From Alphaproteobacteria bacterium (GTDB taxonomy: Bacteria > Pseudomonadota > Alphaproteobacteria > Micropepsales > Micropepsaceae), in NCBI GenBank assembly GCA_020852655.1, contig JADZAI010000043.1, positions 1 to 52,619 of the forward strand: a DNA stretch of 52,619 bases. Direction: 5' to 3'. Under the pieces are notes generated by a model that saw nothing but the letters and a program-made list of their open reading frames with translations, was not told the DNA's origin and did not search any database. Below, one piece after another: positions 26,443-34,598 of the stretch (positions within the stretch are counted from its first letter, which is position 1; every line of letters starts with the position of its first letter). The translations under genes and the position numbers were made by a program.

Positions 26443-28026
26443 ATGACGCCCATCGAGGGTCCGGCCATAACCGATTCTGCATCTGCCCCACCGGAGCATG
26501 TGCCAGCCGCCACATGGTTCGGCTTCGCTGCGATGTGCCTCGGCATGTTCATGGGCGTGCTCGACGTCCAGATCGTCGCGACGTCGCTGCCGCGGCTCCA
26601 GGAGGCGCTGTCGATCCCGCCCGACTGGATGAGCTGGATCCAGACCTCGTATCTGATCGCCGAGGTCGTCGCGATCCCGCTGACCGGGCTCTTCACCCGC
26701 GTCCTCTCGATGCGCGGCATCTTCATCGCCGCCATCGCCGTCTTCACCATCTCGTCGGTCGGCTGCGCCTTCAGTTTCGGCTTCGCCGACCTCTTGTTCT
26801 GGCGGATCGTCCAGGGCTTCGCGGGCGGCATGCTGATCCCGGTCGTCTTCGCTGCGGTCTTCCTGCTGTTTCCGTTCCGCACGCAGGGGCTCGCGACGAC
26901 GATCGCCGGCGTGCTGGCGGTGCTGGCGCCGACGGTCGGGCCCATCGTCGGCGGCTGGGTGACGGAATCGTTCTCCTGGCGCTGGCTCTTCCTGATCAAC
27001 GTCGTGCCGGGCATCGCGGCGGCGCTCGTCGCGGCCTTCTTCCTGCCGCGCGACAGGACCGACTTCGCCCATATCCGCAGGCTGGACATCCTCGCCCTGC
27101 CGCTGCTCGCCATTGCGCTCGCGGCGCTGGAGATCGGGCTCAAGGAAGCGCCGCAGCGCGGGTGGCACTCCGGCCTCGTGCTTGGGCTCTTCGCCCTCTC
27201 CATCGCCTCGGGTGCCGCCTTCGCCCGTCGCGCCTTCCGGCATCCGACGCCGGTGGTTCAGCTCGGCCTGTTCGGGGACCGGGACTTCACGATCGGCTGC
27301 ATGCTCAGCTTCGCGACCGGAGCGGGATTGTACGGCTCGGTCTATCTGATGCCGGTCTTTCTCGCCTTCGTGCGCGACCACGGGCCGTTGGGCATCGGCG
27401 AGATCATGCTGGTCAGCGGCGCAGCGCAGCTCGTCGCGGCGCCGGTCGCCGTCGCGCTGGAGCGGCGCTCGGATGCGCGTGCTCTCGTCGCCATGGGCAT
27501 CGGCGTCTTCGCGGTCGGCCTCGGCATGTCGGCCTGGCAGACGCGGGAGAGCGATTTCGACGACATGTTCTGGCCCCAGGTCGTCCGCGGCGTCGCGATC
27601 ATGTTCTGCCTGCTGCCGACGATCCGCCTGGCCGTCGGGCACCTGCCGCTCGACCGCGTGCCGGATGCCTCCGGGCTCTTCAACCTGATGCGCAATCTCG
27701 GCGGTGCGATCGGCCTCGCGCTGATCGACACCGTCATCTACGGCCGCGCACCGGCCTATGGGCAGGAGCTGGCGGCGCGCCTCCAGGCCGGCGATGCGGC
27801 GGCCGCGGCGCTCGTCGGGCTGCCGACCCAGCTCTTCCACGGCCAGCCCATGCCGATGCCGGATGCGGCGACGCTGAAAGTCGTTCAGGCGCTGGTCGAG
27901 AAGGCGGCGCTGGTCCACGCGGTCAACGACGCGTGGTTTATGCTGGCGCTCATTATGGCGGCGGCGCTGGCGCTGGTACCGTTCGTTCGCCACAAGGGGG
28001 CGCCGGTCGCGCTCGCCGCGCACTGA
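26443..28026 (+). CDS. DHA2-type MFS drug exporter
   Basis: A 527-residue 14-helix MFS transporter of the EmrB/QacA (DHA2) class. The first helix region has GMFMGVLDVQIVATSLP, including the LDxxIV pattern, and the family loop WMSWIQTSYLIAEVV. LVGGW-type motif C appears as VGPIVGGWVTESFSWRWLFLI. It should export drugs or other amphipathic compounds using the proton gradient. The start is ATG 26443 with ribosome-binding site gcgggaag; the ATG at 26416 lacks one. No membrane-fusion partner is adjacent. The 3' end overlaps the convergent methyltransferase frame by 74 bp. Confidence 0.92.
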   Translation: MTPIEGPAITDSASAPPEHVPAATWFGFAAMCLGMFMGVLDVQIVATSLPRLQEALSIPPDWMSWIQTSYLIAEVVAIPLTGLFTRVLSMRGIFIAAIAVFTISSVGCAFSFGFADLLFWRIVQGFAGGMLIPVVFAAVFLLFPFRTQGLATTIAGVLAVLAPTVGPIVGGWVTESFSWRWLFLINVVPGIAAALVAAFFLPRDRTDFAHIRRLDILALPLLAIALAALEIGLKEAPQRGWHSGLVLGLFALSIASGAAFARRAFRHPTPVVQLGLFGDRDFTIGCMLSFATGAGLYGSVYLMPVFLAFVRDHGPLGIGEIMLVSGAAQLVAAPVAVALERRSDARALVAMGIGVFAVGLGMSAWQTRESDFDDMFWPQVVRGVAIMFCLLPTIRLAVGHLPLDRVPDASGLFNLMRNLGGAIGLALIDTVIYGRAPAYGQELAARLQAGDAAAAALVGLPTQLFHGQPMPMPDAATLKVVQALVEKAALVHAVNDAWFMLALIMAAALALVPFVRHKGAPVALAAH

Positions 28027-28504
28027 GCGCCGCATCCTCGACCCGGATGCGATGCCATAGCAGCGCGGCGTTGAGTGCGCTCCAGACGAGCGCGATCCAC
28101 CAGGCACCGAAGGCGAGCGGCAGGACGGCGATCTCGCAGCACACCACCAGATAGTTCGGGTGCCGCACGAAGTGGAACGGCCCGCCGGTCACGACGGGCG
28201 CCGTGTCGAGCGTGATGATCCGCGTCGTCCAATAGCGTCCGAGCGTCGCGACGATCCACACCCGGGCGAGCTGGAGCAGGGCGAAGAGGCCGATGAGCCA
28301 CCAGTTCGGCTGGGTGTGCCACGGCACGAACACCGCGAGCGACGCCAGCCATGAGGCATGCAGTACGACGAAGAGCGGATAGTGGGCGGCGCCGACCTCG
28401 CGTGCACCCAGCGTCTTCAGCCGCCGCGTATTGCACTCGGCCAGCACGAGTTCGCCGAGTCGCTGCACCGCGACGAAGGCCAGGATCCAGCCGAGTGCCG
28501 TCAT
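27953..28504 (-). CDS. ICMT-family (isoprenylcysteine carboxyl methyltransferase-like) membrane methyltransferase
   Basis: A 183-residue membrane protein with several hydrophobic helices and the ICMT core: VWIVATLGRYWTTRII, GPFHFVRHPNYLVVCCEI and the C-terminal HRIRVEDAAL. Its start overlaps the type III PKS stop by three bases. In Bacillus, the equivalent bpsA-bpsB pair makes and O-methylates alkylpyrones; the same role is inferred here. The last 24 codons overlap the 3' end of the DHA2 gene; the tail after RIRVEDAAL is proline-rich and unusual. Confidence 0.85.
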   Translation of the reverse strand: MTALGWILAFVAVQRLGELVLAECNTRRLKTLGAREVGAAHYPLFVVLHASWLASLAVFVPWHTQPNWWLIGLFALLQLARVWIVATLGRYWTTRIITLDTAPVVTGGPFHFVRHPNYLVVCCEIAVLPLAFGAWWIALVWSALNAALLWHRIRVEDAALSARRARPAPPCGERTVPAPAPPP

Positions 28505-29550
28505 GCGGTGAGCAGGAGGAACGCGGCGGTGAAGCCGGGGCCGAGCGAGGTGAGGAGATGCCGCCCGCGCAGGCCGGCATCCAGCGTCGCCCTCAGGACG
28601 AACAGCACCGTGGCGGCCGACATGTTGCCGTGATCGCGAAGCACGTTGCGCGCCTGGACGAGCGCGCCGTCCGGCAAGCCGTAGCACGTCTCGAGCGCGT
28701 CGAGCACCTTGGCACCGCCGGGGTGGCAGACGAAGCCGTCGATGTCCGGGAGCTTCAGATCATGGCGCGCGAGGAAGGCGGCCGTCTCGTCCCGCATCGC
28801 GTCGCGCACCAGCGTCGGGATGTCTTGCGAGAACAGAACCTTCAGCCCGTCATCCGCGACCTGCCAGCCCATCACGTCCAGCGAATGCGGAAATTTGTGC
28901 TCGCCGGCCGGCCCGATCGCCGGGCCTTTGCCTTCGGTGGACACGATGGCCGCGCCGGCGCCGTCGCCGAACAGGGCGGTCGCGACGAGGTTGCTCTTCG
29001 AACTGTCGCCCCGCCGGAAGGTCAGCCCGCAGAGTTCGACCACCAGCAGCAGCACCCGCGAGCCGGGCTCGGCGCGCGCCAGCGCCGCCGCCCGCGCCAG
29101 CCCCAGCACACCGCCGGCGCAGCCCAGCCCGAAGATCGGCGTGCGCTGGACATCGGGCCGGAAGGCCATGCGCTCCATCAGCCGCGCATCCAGCGACGGC
29201 GTCGCGATGCCCGAGGACGAAATCGTGACGATGGCATCAATGTCGCCGGCCGCGAGCCCGGCCTCGCCCAGCGCCTTGGTCGCGGCCTCTTCCAGAACCG
29301 TCAGCGCGGTTTCGATATAGAGCCGGTTGCGCTCCCCGAAGCCGTGATCGCCCAGATACCAATCCAGCGGCACGCTCGAATGGCGCGATTCGATGGCGGC
29401 GTTCAGATAGACCGGGACGAAGCGCTCGAAGCCCTTCTCGACACGCGCGAAGACCTTGGCGGCGCCATGGGCGACCTCATCCTGGCGGAGCGTGTGGGAG
29501 GGGTAGGACGTGGCGAGCGCGAGAAGACGGGCAACGTCGGATTGAGCCAT
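28501..29550 (-). CDS. Type III polyketide synthase (chalcone/stilbene synthase family)
   Basis: A 349-residue type III PKS. The Cys-His-Asn triad is visible: GLGCAGGVLGLARA (Cys144), DGFVCHPGGAKVLDA (His) and RDHGNMSAATVLFVL (Asn). Further signatures are AIVTISSSGIATPS and the C-terminal GPGFTAAFLLL. Enzymes paired with an ICMT-like methyltransferase usually condense long-chain acyl-CoA with malonyl-CoA into alkylpyrones or alkylresorcinols, but the product here is unproven. Start ATG is 29548-29550. A GGAAC-N16-CGTT promoter faces the gene 29-53 bp upstream. Confidence 0.92.
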   Translation of the reverse strand: MAQSDVARLLALATSYPSHTLRQDEVAHGAAKVFARVEKGFERFVPVYLNAAIESRHSSVPLDWYLGDHGFGERNRLYIETALTVLEEAATKALGEAGLAAGDIDAIVTISSSGIATPSLDARLMERMAFRPDVQRTPIFGLGCAGGVLGLARAAALARAEPGSRVLLLVVELCGLTFRRGDSSKSNLVATALFGDGAGAAIVSTEGKGPAIGPAGEHKFPHSLDVMGWQVADDGLKVLFSQDIPTLVRDAMRDETAAFLARHDLKLPDIDGFVCHPGGAKVLDALETCYGLPDGALVQARNVLRDHGNMSAATVLFVLRATLDAGLRGRHLLTSLGPGFTAAFLLLTA

Positions 29551-29578
29551 GAAACGCCTGTTCAGCCCCGTCCCCGCG

Positions 29579-29603
29579 AACGGCCCGCGCGCCAAAGTGT
29601 TCC
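29579..29603 (-). promoter_or_regulatory. EcfG-type promoter for the type III PKS operon
   Basis: On the minus strand GGAAC (29603-29599), 16 bases, then CGTT (29582-29579). This is the consensus for EcfG, the alphaproteobacterial general-stress sigma factor. It ends 28 bp before the PKS start codon, an ordinary distance for a leader. Confidence 0.68.
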
Positions 29604-29631
29604 ACGCCCGGCGTTCCGAGGGAAGCGGCCC

Positions 29632-29657
29632 GGAACTGGGCGGTTCCCGGCGGCGTT
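29632..29657 (+). promoter_or_regulatory. EcfG-type promoter for ku-ligD
   Basis: On the plus strand GGAAC (29632-29636), 17 bases, then CGTT (29654-29657). It faces ku, whose ATG is at 29690, leaving a leader of roughly 25 bases with ribosome-binding site gaaggagg. Confidence 0.7.
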
Positions 29658-29689
29658 CACATGGCGGTGTGCAGCGCGAAGGAGGAGCC

Positions 29690-30574
29690 ATGGCCGAACG
29701 TGCGAGCTGGAATGGGTATCTGAAGCTCTCGCTGGTCTCCTGCTCGGTTTCGCTTTTCCCGGCGACGACCCAGGCGGACCGGACGCGTTTCCATGTCGTC
29801 AACCGCAAGACCGGAAACCGCGTGAAGCGGGTCTTCATCGATGCAGAGACGGAAAAGGTCGTCGACACCGATGAACAGGTGAAGGGCTTCGAGGTGGGGA
29901 AAGGCGATTACATCTATGTCGAGGACGATGAGATCGACGACATCCGGATCGAAAGCACCCACACGATTGACATCGAGCGCTTCGTGCCGCGCGACGACGT
30001 CAATTCCCGCTTCCTCGACCGGCCCTATTATGTGGCGCCGGACGACAAGGTGGCGCAGGAGGCCTTTGCGGTGATCCGGGAGGCCATGGCCAAGGAGAAG
30101 AAGGCCGGGATCGGCCGCATCGTCATGGCGCGCCGCGAGCACATGGTCCTGCTCGAGCCGCTCGACCGCGGAATCCTCGCGACGACCTTGCGCTACCCTT
30201 ACGAAATGCGCGCCGAGGAACGCTATTTCGACGACATTCCCAAGACGAAGATAAGTCCCGAGATGCTGGAGCTCGCCGCGCACATCATCGACAAGAAGTC
30301 GGGTCCGTTCGAGCCTGACGCCTTCGAGGATCGCTATGAAAAGGCACTGGTCGCGCTCGTGAAGTCGAAGCAGACTGGCAAGCCGCCGCCGACCCCCAAG
30401 GACGTGCCGAAACCCTCCAATGTCATCAACCTGATGGACGCCCTGAAAAAGAGCATCTCGGCCGAGAAGAGCGGCGGGCGCACGGCAGCGCGCGCGCAGA
30501 CGCGCACGACGGCCAAGCGGACGACCCGGCGCCGTGCCGCCCGTACGGGCGCCAAGCGGCGGGCGGCAGGCTGA
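29690..30574 (+). CDS. ku: Ku protein, non-homologous end joining
   Basis: A 294-residue bacterial Ku. The beta-barrel core starts ASWNGYLKLSLVSCSVSLFP and includes FHVVNRKTGNRVKRVF and VGKGDYIYVEDDEID. The end-binding core is followed by a long Lys/Arg-rich C-terminal tail (RAQTRTTAKRTTRRRAA), as in other alphaproteobacterial Ku proteins, which helps DNA binding. Ku dimers bind double-strand breaks and recruit LigD. Start ATG 29690 is chosen because it follows a strong gaaggagg site. ligD begins 4 bp after its stop. Confidence 0.97.
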   Translation: MAERASWNGYLKLSLVSCSVSLFPATTQADRTRFHVVNRKTGNRVKRVFIDAETEKVVDTDEQVKGFEVGKGDYIYVEDDEIDDIRIESTHTIDIERFVPRDDVNSRFLDRPYYVAPDDKVAQEAFAVIREAMAKEKKAGIGRIVMARREHMVLLEPLDRGILATTLRYPYEMRAEERYFDDIPKTKISPEMLELAAHIIDKKSGPFEPDAFEDRYEKALVALVKSKQTGKPPPTPKDVPKPSNVINLMDALKKSISAEKSGGRTAARAQTRTTAKRTTRRRAARTGAKRRAAG

Positions 30575-30577
30575 TCC

Positions 30578-33112
30578 ATGGCGTCACGGCGGGCGGCTCT
30601 CCAGGCGACGCGGTCCGGCCGCAAGGTCAAGCGCACCGGAACGCTCAGCGAGTATAACGAGCGCCGTGATTTCGCGAAAACGGCCGAACCGAAAGGCGAG
30701 AAGGGCGCCGCGAAAGGCCGCCGCTTTGTCGTGCAGAAGCACGACGCGACCCGCCTGCATTACGACCTCCGGCTGGAGCATGACGGCGTCCTGAAGAGCT
30801 GGGCGGTAACCCGCGGCCCCAGCCTCGTGGCGAGCGACAAGCGTCTCGCCGTGCAGACCGAGGATCACCCCATGAAGTATCTCGACTTCGAGGGCGTGAT
30901 CCCGAAGGGCGAGTATGGCGGGGGGACGATGATTGTCTGGGATCAGGGCACCTGGACGCCCGAGTTCGATCCCGATTTCGGCCTGAAGAAGGGCCACCTC
31001 CATTTCAAGCTGCACGGCAAGCGGCTGAAAGGCGGCTGGCACCTGGTCCGCCTGAAGGCGCGGGAGCGCGACCGGGCCTTCAACTGGCTGCTGATGAAGG
31101 AGGACGACGACGAAGCGCGCACCGCCCAGGATACGCCGATCACCGAGGAAGAAGACACCTCGATCAAGACCAGCCGCACCAATGCCGAACTCGAACGGTC
31201 CGACGACCTTCGCGCCGATCACAAGGCGCGCAAGGCCGTCGCCGCGAAGCGCGCCGCGCCGCTGCCGAAGATCGGTGCCGGCAAGAAGGGCATCATGCCC
31301 GGCTTCCTGGCGCCCCAGCTCGCCAACACCGCGGACCTCGCGCCGGATTCCGATCGCTGGCTGCACGAGATCAAGTTCGACGGCTATCGCATCCAGGCGC
31401 ATATCGACGGCGGCAAGGTGAAGCTCTTCACCCGCAAGGGCCTCGACTGGGCCGCGAAGTTCAAGCCGGTCGCCCAGGCGCTGAAGGCGCTGGAGCTGCC
31501 CTCCGCGATCATCGACGGCGAGATCGTCGTGGAGGATGTGAGCGGCCGGTCCGACTTCTCGGCGCTCCAGGTCGCGCTGAAGGAAGGCGACGACGGCGCC
31601 TTCCTCTACCGGGCGTTCGACCTTCTGTATGCGGACGGCCGCGATCTGCGCGATGCGCCGCTCTCCGAGCGCAAGGCGGCGCTTCACGCTCTGCTCAGCG
31701 AGGCCGACGGCGTCGTGCGCTACAGCGACCACATCGTCGGTGGCGGACGCGACATGTTCTCCCATGCCTGCCGCCTCGGTCTTGAAGGCATCGTCTCGAA
31801 ACGCGCCGATGCGCCATATCGGGCCGGGCGGGGCAGCGATTGGCTGAAGATCAAATGCGCGCCGCGGCAGGAGCTGGTGGTGGTCGGTTGGGTGCCTTCG
31901 ACCGTGGCGCGCAACGCGGTCGGCTCGTTGATCATGGGTCTCTACGAGCGCGGCAAGCTGGTCCATGTCGGCCGCTCGGGTACGGGCTACACCTCCAGCC
32001 TCGCGCATGAACTGGCGAAGAAGCTGCGGCCGCTGGAGCGCAAGACACCGCCCTTCGAAGGCAAGCTCACCGCGCTCGAAGCCAAGGACGCCCGCTGGGT
32101 CGAGCCCAGGCTCGTCGCCGAGGTCGAAATGGCCGGCTTCACCCATGACGGCCATATCCGCCACGCCGCGTTCAAGGGCCTGCGCGACGACAAGGAGCCC
32201 GAGGAGGTCGTGCGCGAAACCACAGCCAGGAAGGCGGCGAAGACACTTGCCAAGGCCAGGGCCGCCCCGAAATTCGCCCTGACGCATCCGGACCGCGTCT
32301 ATTGGCCGGAGATCGGGCTCACCAAGCAGGGCCTCGCCGAGTTCTACGACGAGATCGCCGATCACATCCTGCCGCATATCGCGGGGCGGCCGCTGGCGCT
32401 CGTGCGCTGCCCGGGCGGCATCACCGAGCAGTGCTTCTTCGCCAAGCACGGCTGGGACGGCATGTCGCCCGACATCCACACCCAGACCGTCGACGGCGAG
32501 GCGTGGATCTACATCAAGGACCGGGCGGGCCTGATCGCGCTCGTCCAGTCGGGGGCGCTCGAAATCCATCCCTGGGGCTCGATGATGAAGACCATCGAGA
32601 AGCCCGACCGGATCATCATGGATTTCGATCCCGGTCCGGGGGTCGGCTGGCAGGCGGTCATCGACGGCGCACTCGAATGCCGCGATCGCCTGAAGGCCTA
32701 TGGGCTCAAGAGCTTCGTGAAGACAAGCGGCGGCAAGGGGCTGCATGTCTGCGCGCCGCTGACGCCGAATCTCGGCTGGGACGAGGTGAAGGCGTTCACG
32801 CACCGGATCGCCGACGAGATGGCCGCAGACACCCCCGCGCGCTACGTCTCGAACATGGCCAAGGCCAAGCGCAGCGGGAAGATTTTCATCGACTATCTGC
32901 GCAACGGCCGCGGCAGCACCGCCGTCGCCGCCTTCTCGACCCGCGCCCGCGCCGGCGCCGCCGTCTCGACTCCCATCGCCTGGAGCGAACTCGGCCCCGA
33001 CGTGACGTCGACTTCGTTCACGGTCGGCAACCTGCCTTCGCGGCTCGCCAATCTGAAGCGCGACCCCTGGGCGGGCTTCTTCAAGCTCAGGCAGACGATC
33101 AAGCTGAAATAG
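30578..33112 (+). CDS. ligD: ATP-dependent DNA ligase D (phosphoesterase-ligase-polymerase)
   Basis: An 844-residue multifunctional NHEJ enzyme. An N-terminal 3'-phosphoesterase domain (KHDATRLHYDLRLEHDG, PKGEYGGG) is followed by the ligase domain with nucleotidyl-lysine in HEIKFDGYR (Lys266) and IDGEIVVED. The C-terminal primase-polymerase domain starts near residue 566 (LTHPDRVYWPEIGLTK) and has the catalytic DFDPGPG at about residue 681. All three activities appear intact. Domain order is PE-Lig-Pol. It is co-transcribed with ku and convergent with the SelO gene, whose stop lies only 6 bp away. Confidence 0.97.
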   Translation: MASRRAALQATRSGRKVKRTGTLSEYNERRDFAKTAEPKGEKGAAKGRRFVVQKHDATRLHYDLRLEHDGVLKSWAVTRGPSLVASDKRLAVQTEDHPMKYLDFEGVIPKGEYGGGTMIVWDQGTWTPEFDPDFGLKKGHLHFKLHGKRLKGGWHLVRLKARERDRAFNWLLMKEDDDEARTAQDTPITEEEDTSIKTSRTNAELERSDDLRADHKARKAVAAKRAAPLPKIGAGKKGIMPGFLAPQLANTADLAPDSDRWLHEIKFDGYRIQAHIDGGKVKLFTRKGLDWAAKFKPVAQALKALELPSAIIDGEIVVEDVSGRSDFSALQVALKEGDDGAFLYRAFDLLYADGRDLRDAPLSERKAALHALLSEADGVVRYSDHIVGGGRDMFSHACRLGLEGIVSKRADAPYRAGRGSDWLKIKCAPRQELVVVGWVPSTVARNAVGSLIMGLYERGKLVHVGRSGTGYTSSLAHELAKKLRPLERKTPPFEGKLTALEAKDARWVEPRLVAEVEMAGFTHDGHIRHAAFKGLRDDKEPEEVVRETTARKAAKTLAKARAAPKFALTHPDRVYWPEIGLTKQGLAEFYDEIADHILPHIAGRPLALVRCPGGITEQCFFAKHGWDGMSPDIHTQTVDGEAWIYIKDRAGLIALVQSGALEIHPWGSMMKTIEKPDRIIMDFDPGPGVGWQAVIDGALECRDRLKAYGLKSFVKTSGGKGLHVCAPLTPNLGWDEVKAFTHRIADEMAADTPARYVSNMAKAKRSGKIFIDYLRNGRGSTAVAAFSTRARAGAAVSTPIAWSELGPDVTSTSFTVGNLPSRLANLKRDPWAGFFKLRQTIKLK

Positions 33113-33118
33113 GCGCGC

Positions 33119-34597
33119 CTACGACGAGCACGACACCGACAGTCCGCACATTGAAGCGGGCGGCGGCGCGGCGAACTCATCGAGATCCGGATGCTCGCCG
33201 AACGGCTGGGTCACGGCGCGGAAGATGCGGTCGAGCGTGCCGACGTCGCCGCGATCCTGCACGGCCCGGATGGCCGTTTCGGCGACCCAGTTGCGGAGCA
33301 CGAATTTCGGATTGACCGCATCCATGCGTGCCGCACGGTCCGTTAAGGGCTCGTCTGCCAGCCGCGCGAGATACGACCCGAGCCACGCATCGGCCTCGGC
33401 CCGCGTCGCGCCGAAGAGGTCGAGCCATGCGGAGCGTCCGGCCTGGCCGCCGGCCTTGCTCAGCCCGCGGAAGGTCAGCGTGTAGTCGGCCCGCGCCGTC
33501 TCCATCAGCTTGAGCAGCCCGTTCATCAGCGGCACGTCGCCGTCGCGCAGCGACGCGAGGCCGAATTTCGCGGCCATCAGCGCGATCAGCTCGGACCGGA
33601 ACTGCCCCTCATAGGTCGCGAGCGCGGCCTTGAGGTCGTCCACAGGGATCAGGCTGGTCAGCGCCTGCGCGAGCGCGTGGCAATTCCACAGGCCGATGCC
33701 GGGCTGCTGCGCGAAGGCATAGCGGCCGCCTTCGTCGGAATGGTTGCAGATGAAACCCGGCTCATAGGCATCGAGGAAGCCGAACGGGCCGTAGTCGATC
33801 GTCACGCCGAGGATCGACATGTTGTCGGTGTTCATCACCCCATGCGCGAAACCGACCGCCTGCCACGCCGCGATCATGTGCGCCGTGCGCGCGACGACCT
33901 CGGCGAACCACGCCGCGTACCGGTTCTCGGCGCCTGCGAGTTCGGGGAAATAGGTCTCGATCACATAATCCGCCAGCAGCTTCACATCGGCCGCCTGCTT
34001 GCGGTGATGGAAGAACTCGAAATGCCCGAAGCGAACATTCGACGGCAGCAGCCGCGTCACGACGGCGCCGGGCTCGTAGGTCTCGCGCGCGACGCCTTCC
34101 TGCGTCGCGACGAGGGCCAGCGCCCGTGTCGTCGGTACGCCGAGCGCCGCCATCGCCTCGCTGCACAGATACTCGCGGATCGACGAGCGCAGCACGGCGC
34201 GGCCGTCGGCGAAGCGGGAATACGGCGTGCGCCCGGCGCCCTTCAACTGCACGTCCCAGAGCGCGCCGTCGCCGGCACGCACCTGCGCGACCGTCAGCGC
34301 GCGCCCGTCGCCGAGCTGCGGCACGTAGACGCCGAACTGGTGCCCGGCATACACGGTCGCGAAAGCGGAAAACCCCGGCACGTCCAGATGGCCGGAGAAC
34401 AGCTTCGGAAAGTCCGGATGCGCGAATGCCGACGCGTCCAGGCCGATCAGCCGCGCCGCATCGCCGCTGGCGTGGACCAGCAGCGGGTCTTCGCCCGCCC
34501 GCTCCGCCTTCAGCGTCGTGTAGAAATGCGGCGGGAGGCGGCGATAGCTGTCCTCCAGCCGCCATCCCAGGTTCAGCGCGTCGATCGGCCTGTCCAT
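33119..34597 (-). CDS. selO: SelO/YdiU protein adenylyltransferase (AMPylator)
   Basis: A 492-residue pseudokinase-fold enzyme that transfers AMP from ATP to protein Ser/Thr/Tyr residues. Conserved segments are YAGHQFGVYVPQLGDGRA, LKGAGRTPYSRFADGRAVLRSS, REYLCSEAMAALGVPTTRAL, HGVMNTDNMSILGVTIDYGPFGFLD and the C-terminal VSCSS. The cysteine third from the end corresponds to the selenocysteine of eukaryotic SelO. The start is ATG 34595-34597 (MDRPIDALNL). The sulfatase gene upstream ends 1 bp before this start, so the two are likely co-transcribed, though no functional link is known. Confidence 0.95.
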   Translation of the reverse strand: MDRPIDALNLGWRLEDSYRRLPPHFYTTLKAERAGEDPLLVHASGDAARLIGLDASAFAHPDFPKLFSGHLDVPGFSAFATVYAGHQFGVYVPQLGDGRALTVAQVRAGDGALWDVQLKGAGRTPYSRFADGRAVLRSSIREYLCSEAMAALGVPTTRALALVATQEGVARETYEPGAVVTRLLPSNVRFGHFEFFHHRKQAADVKLLADYVIETYFPELAGAENRYAAWFAEVVARTAHMIAAWQAVGFAHGVMNTDNMSILGVTIDYGPFGFLDAYEPGFICNHSDEGGRYAFAQQPGIGLWNCHALAQALTSLIPVDDLKAALATYEGQFRSELIALMAAKFGLASLRDGDVPLMNGLLKLMETARADYTLTFRGLSKAGGQAGRSAWLDLFGATRAEADAWLGSYLARLADEPLTDRAARMDAVNPKFVLRNWVAETAIRAVQDRGDVGTLDRIFRAVTQPFGEHPDLDEFAAPPPASMCGLSVSCSS

Positions 34598-34598
34598 C

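Noticed and set aside
26314..28107. Upstream extension of the S9 peptidase frame
   Set aside because: It is antisense to the DHA2 gene, very Arg/Asp/Glu-rich and low in complexity, and the signal peptide begins at 26313.
30584..32803. Minus-strand frame of 739 residues within ligD
   Set aside because: Shadow of ligD, no recognisable motif and no ribosome-binding site.
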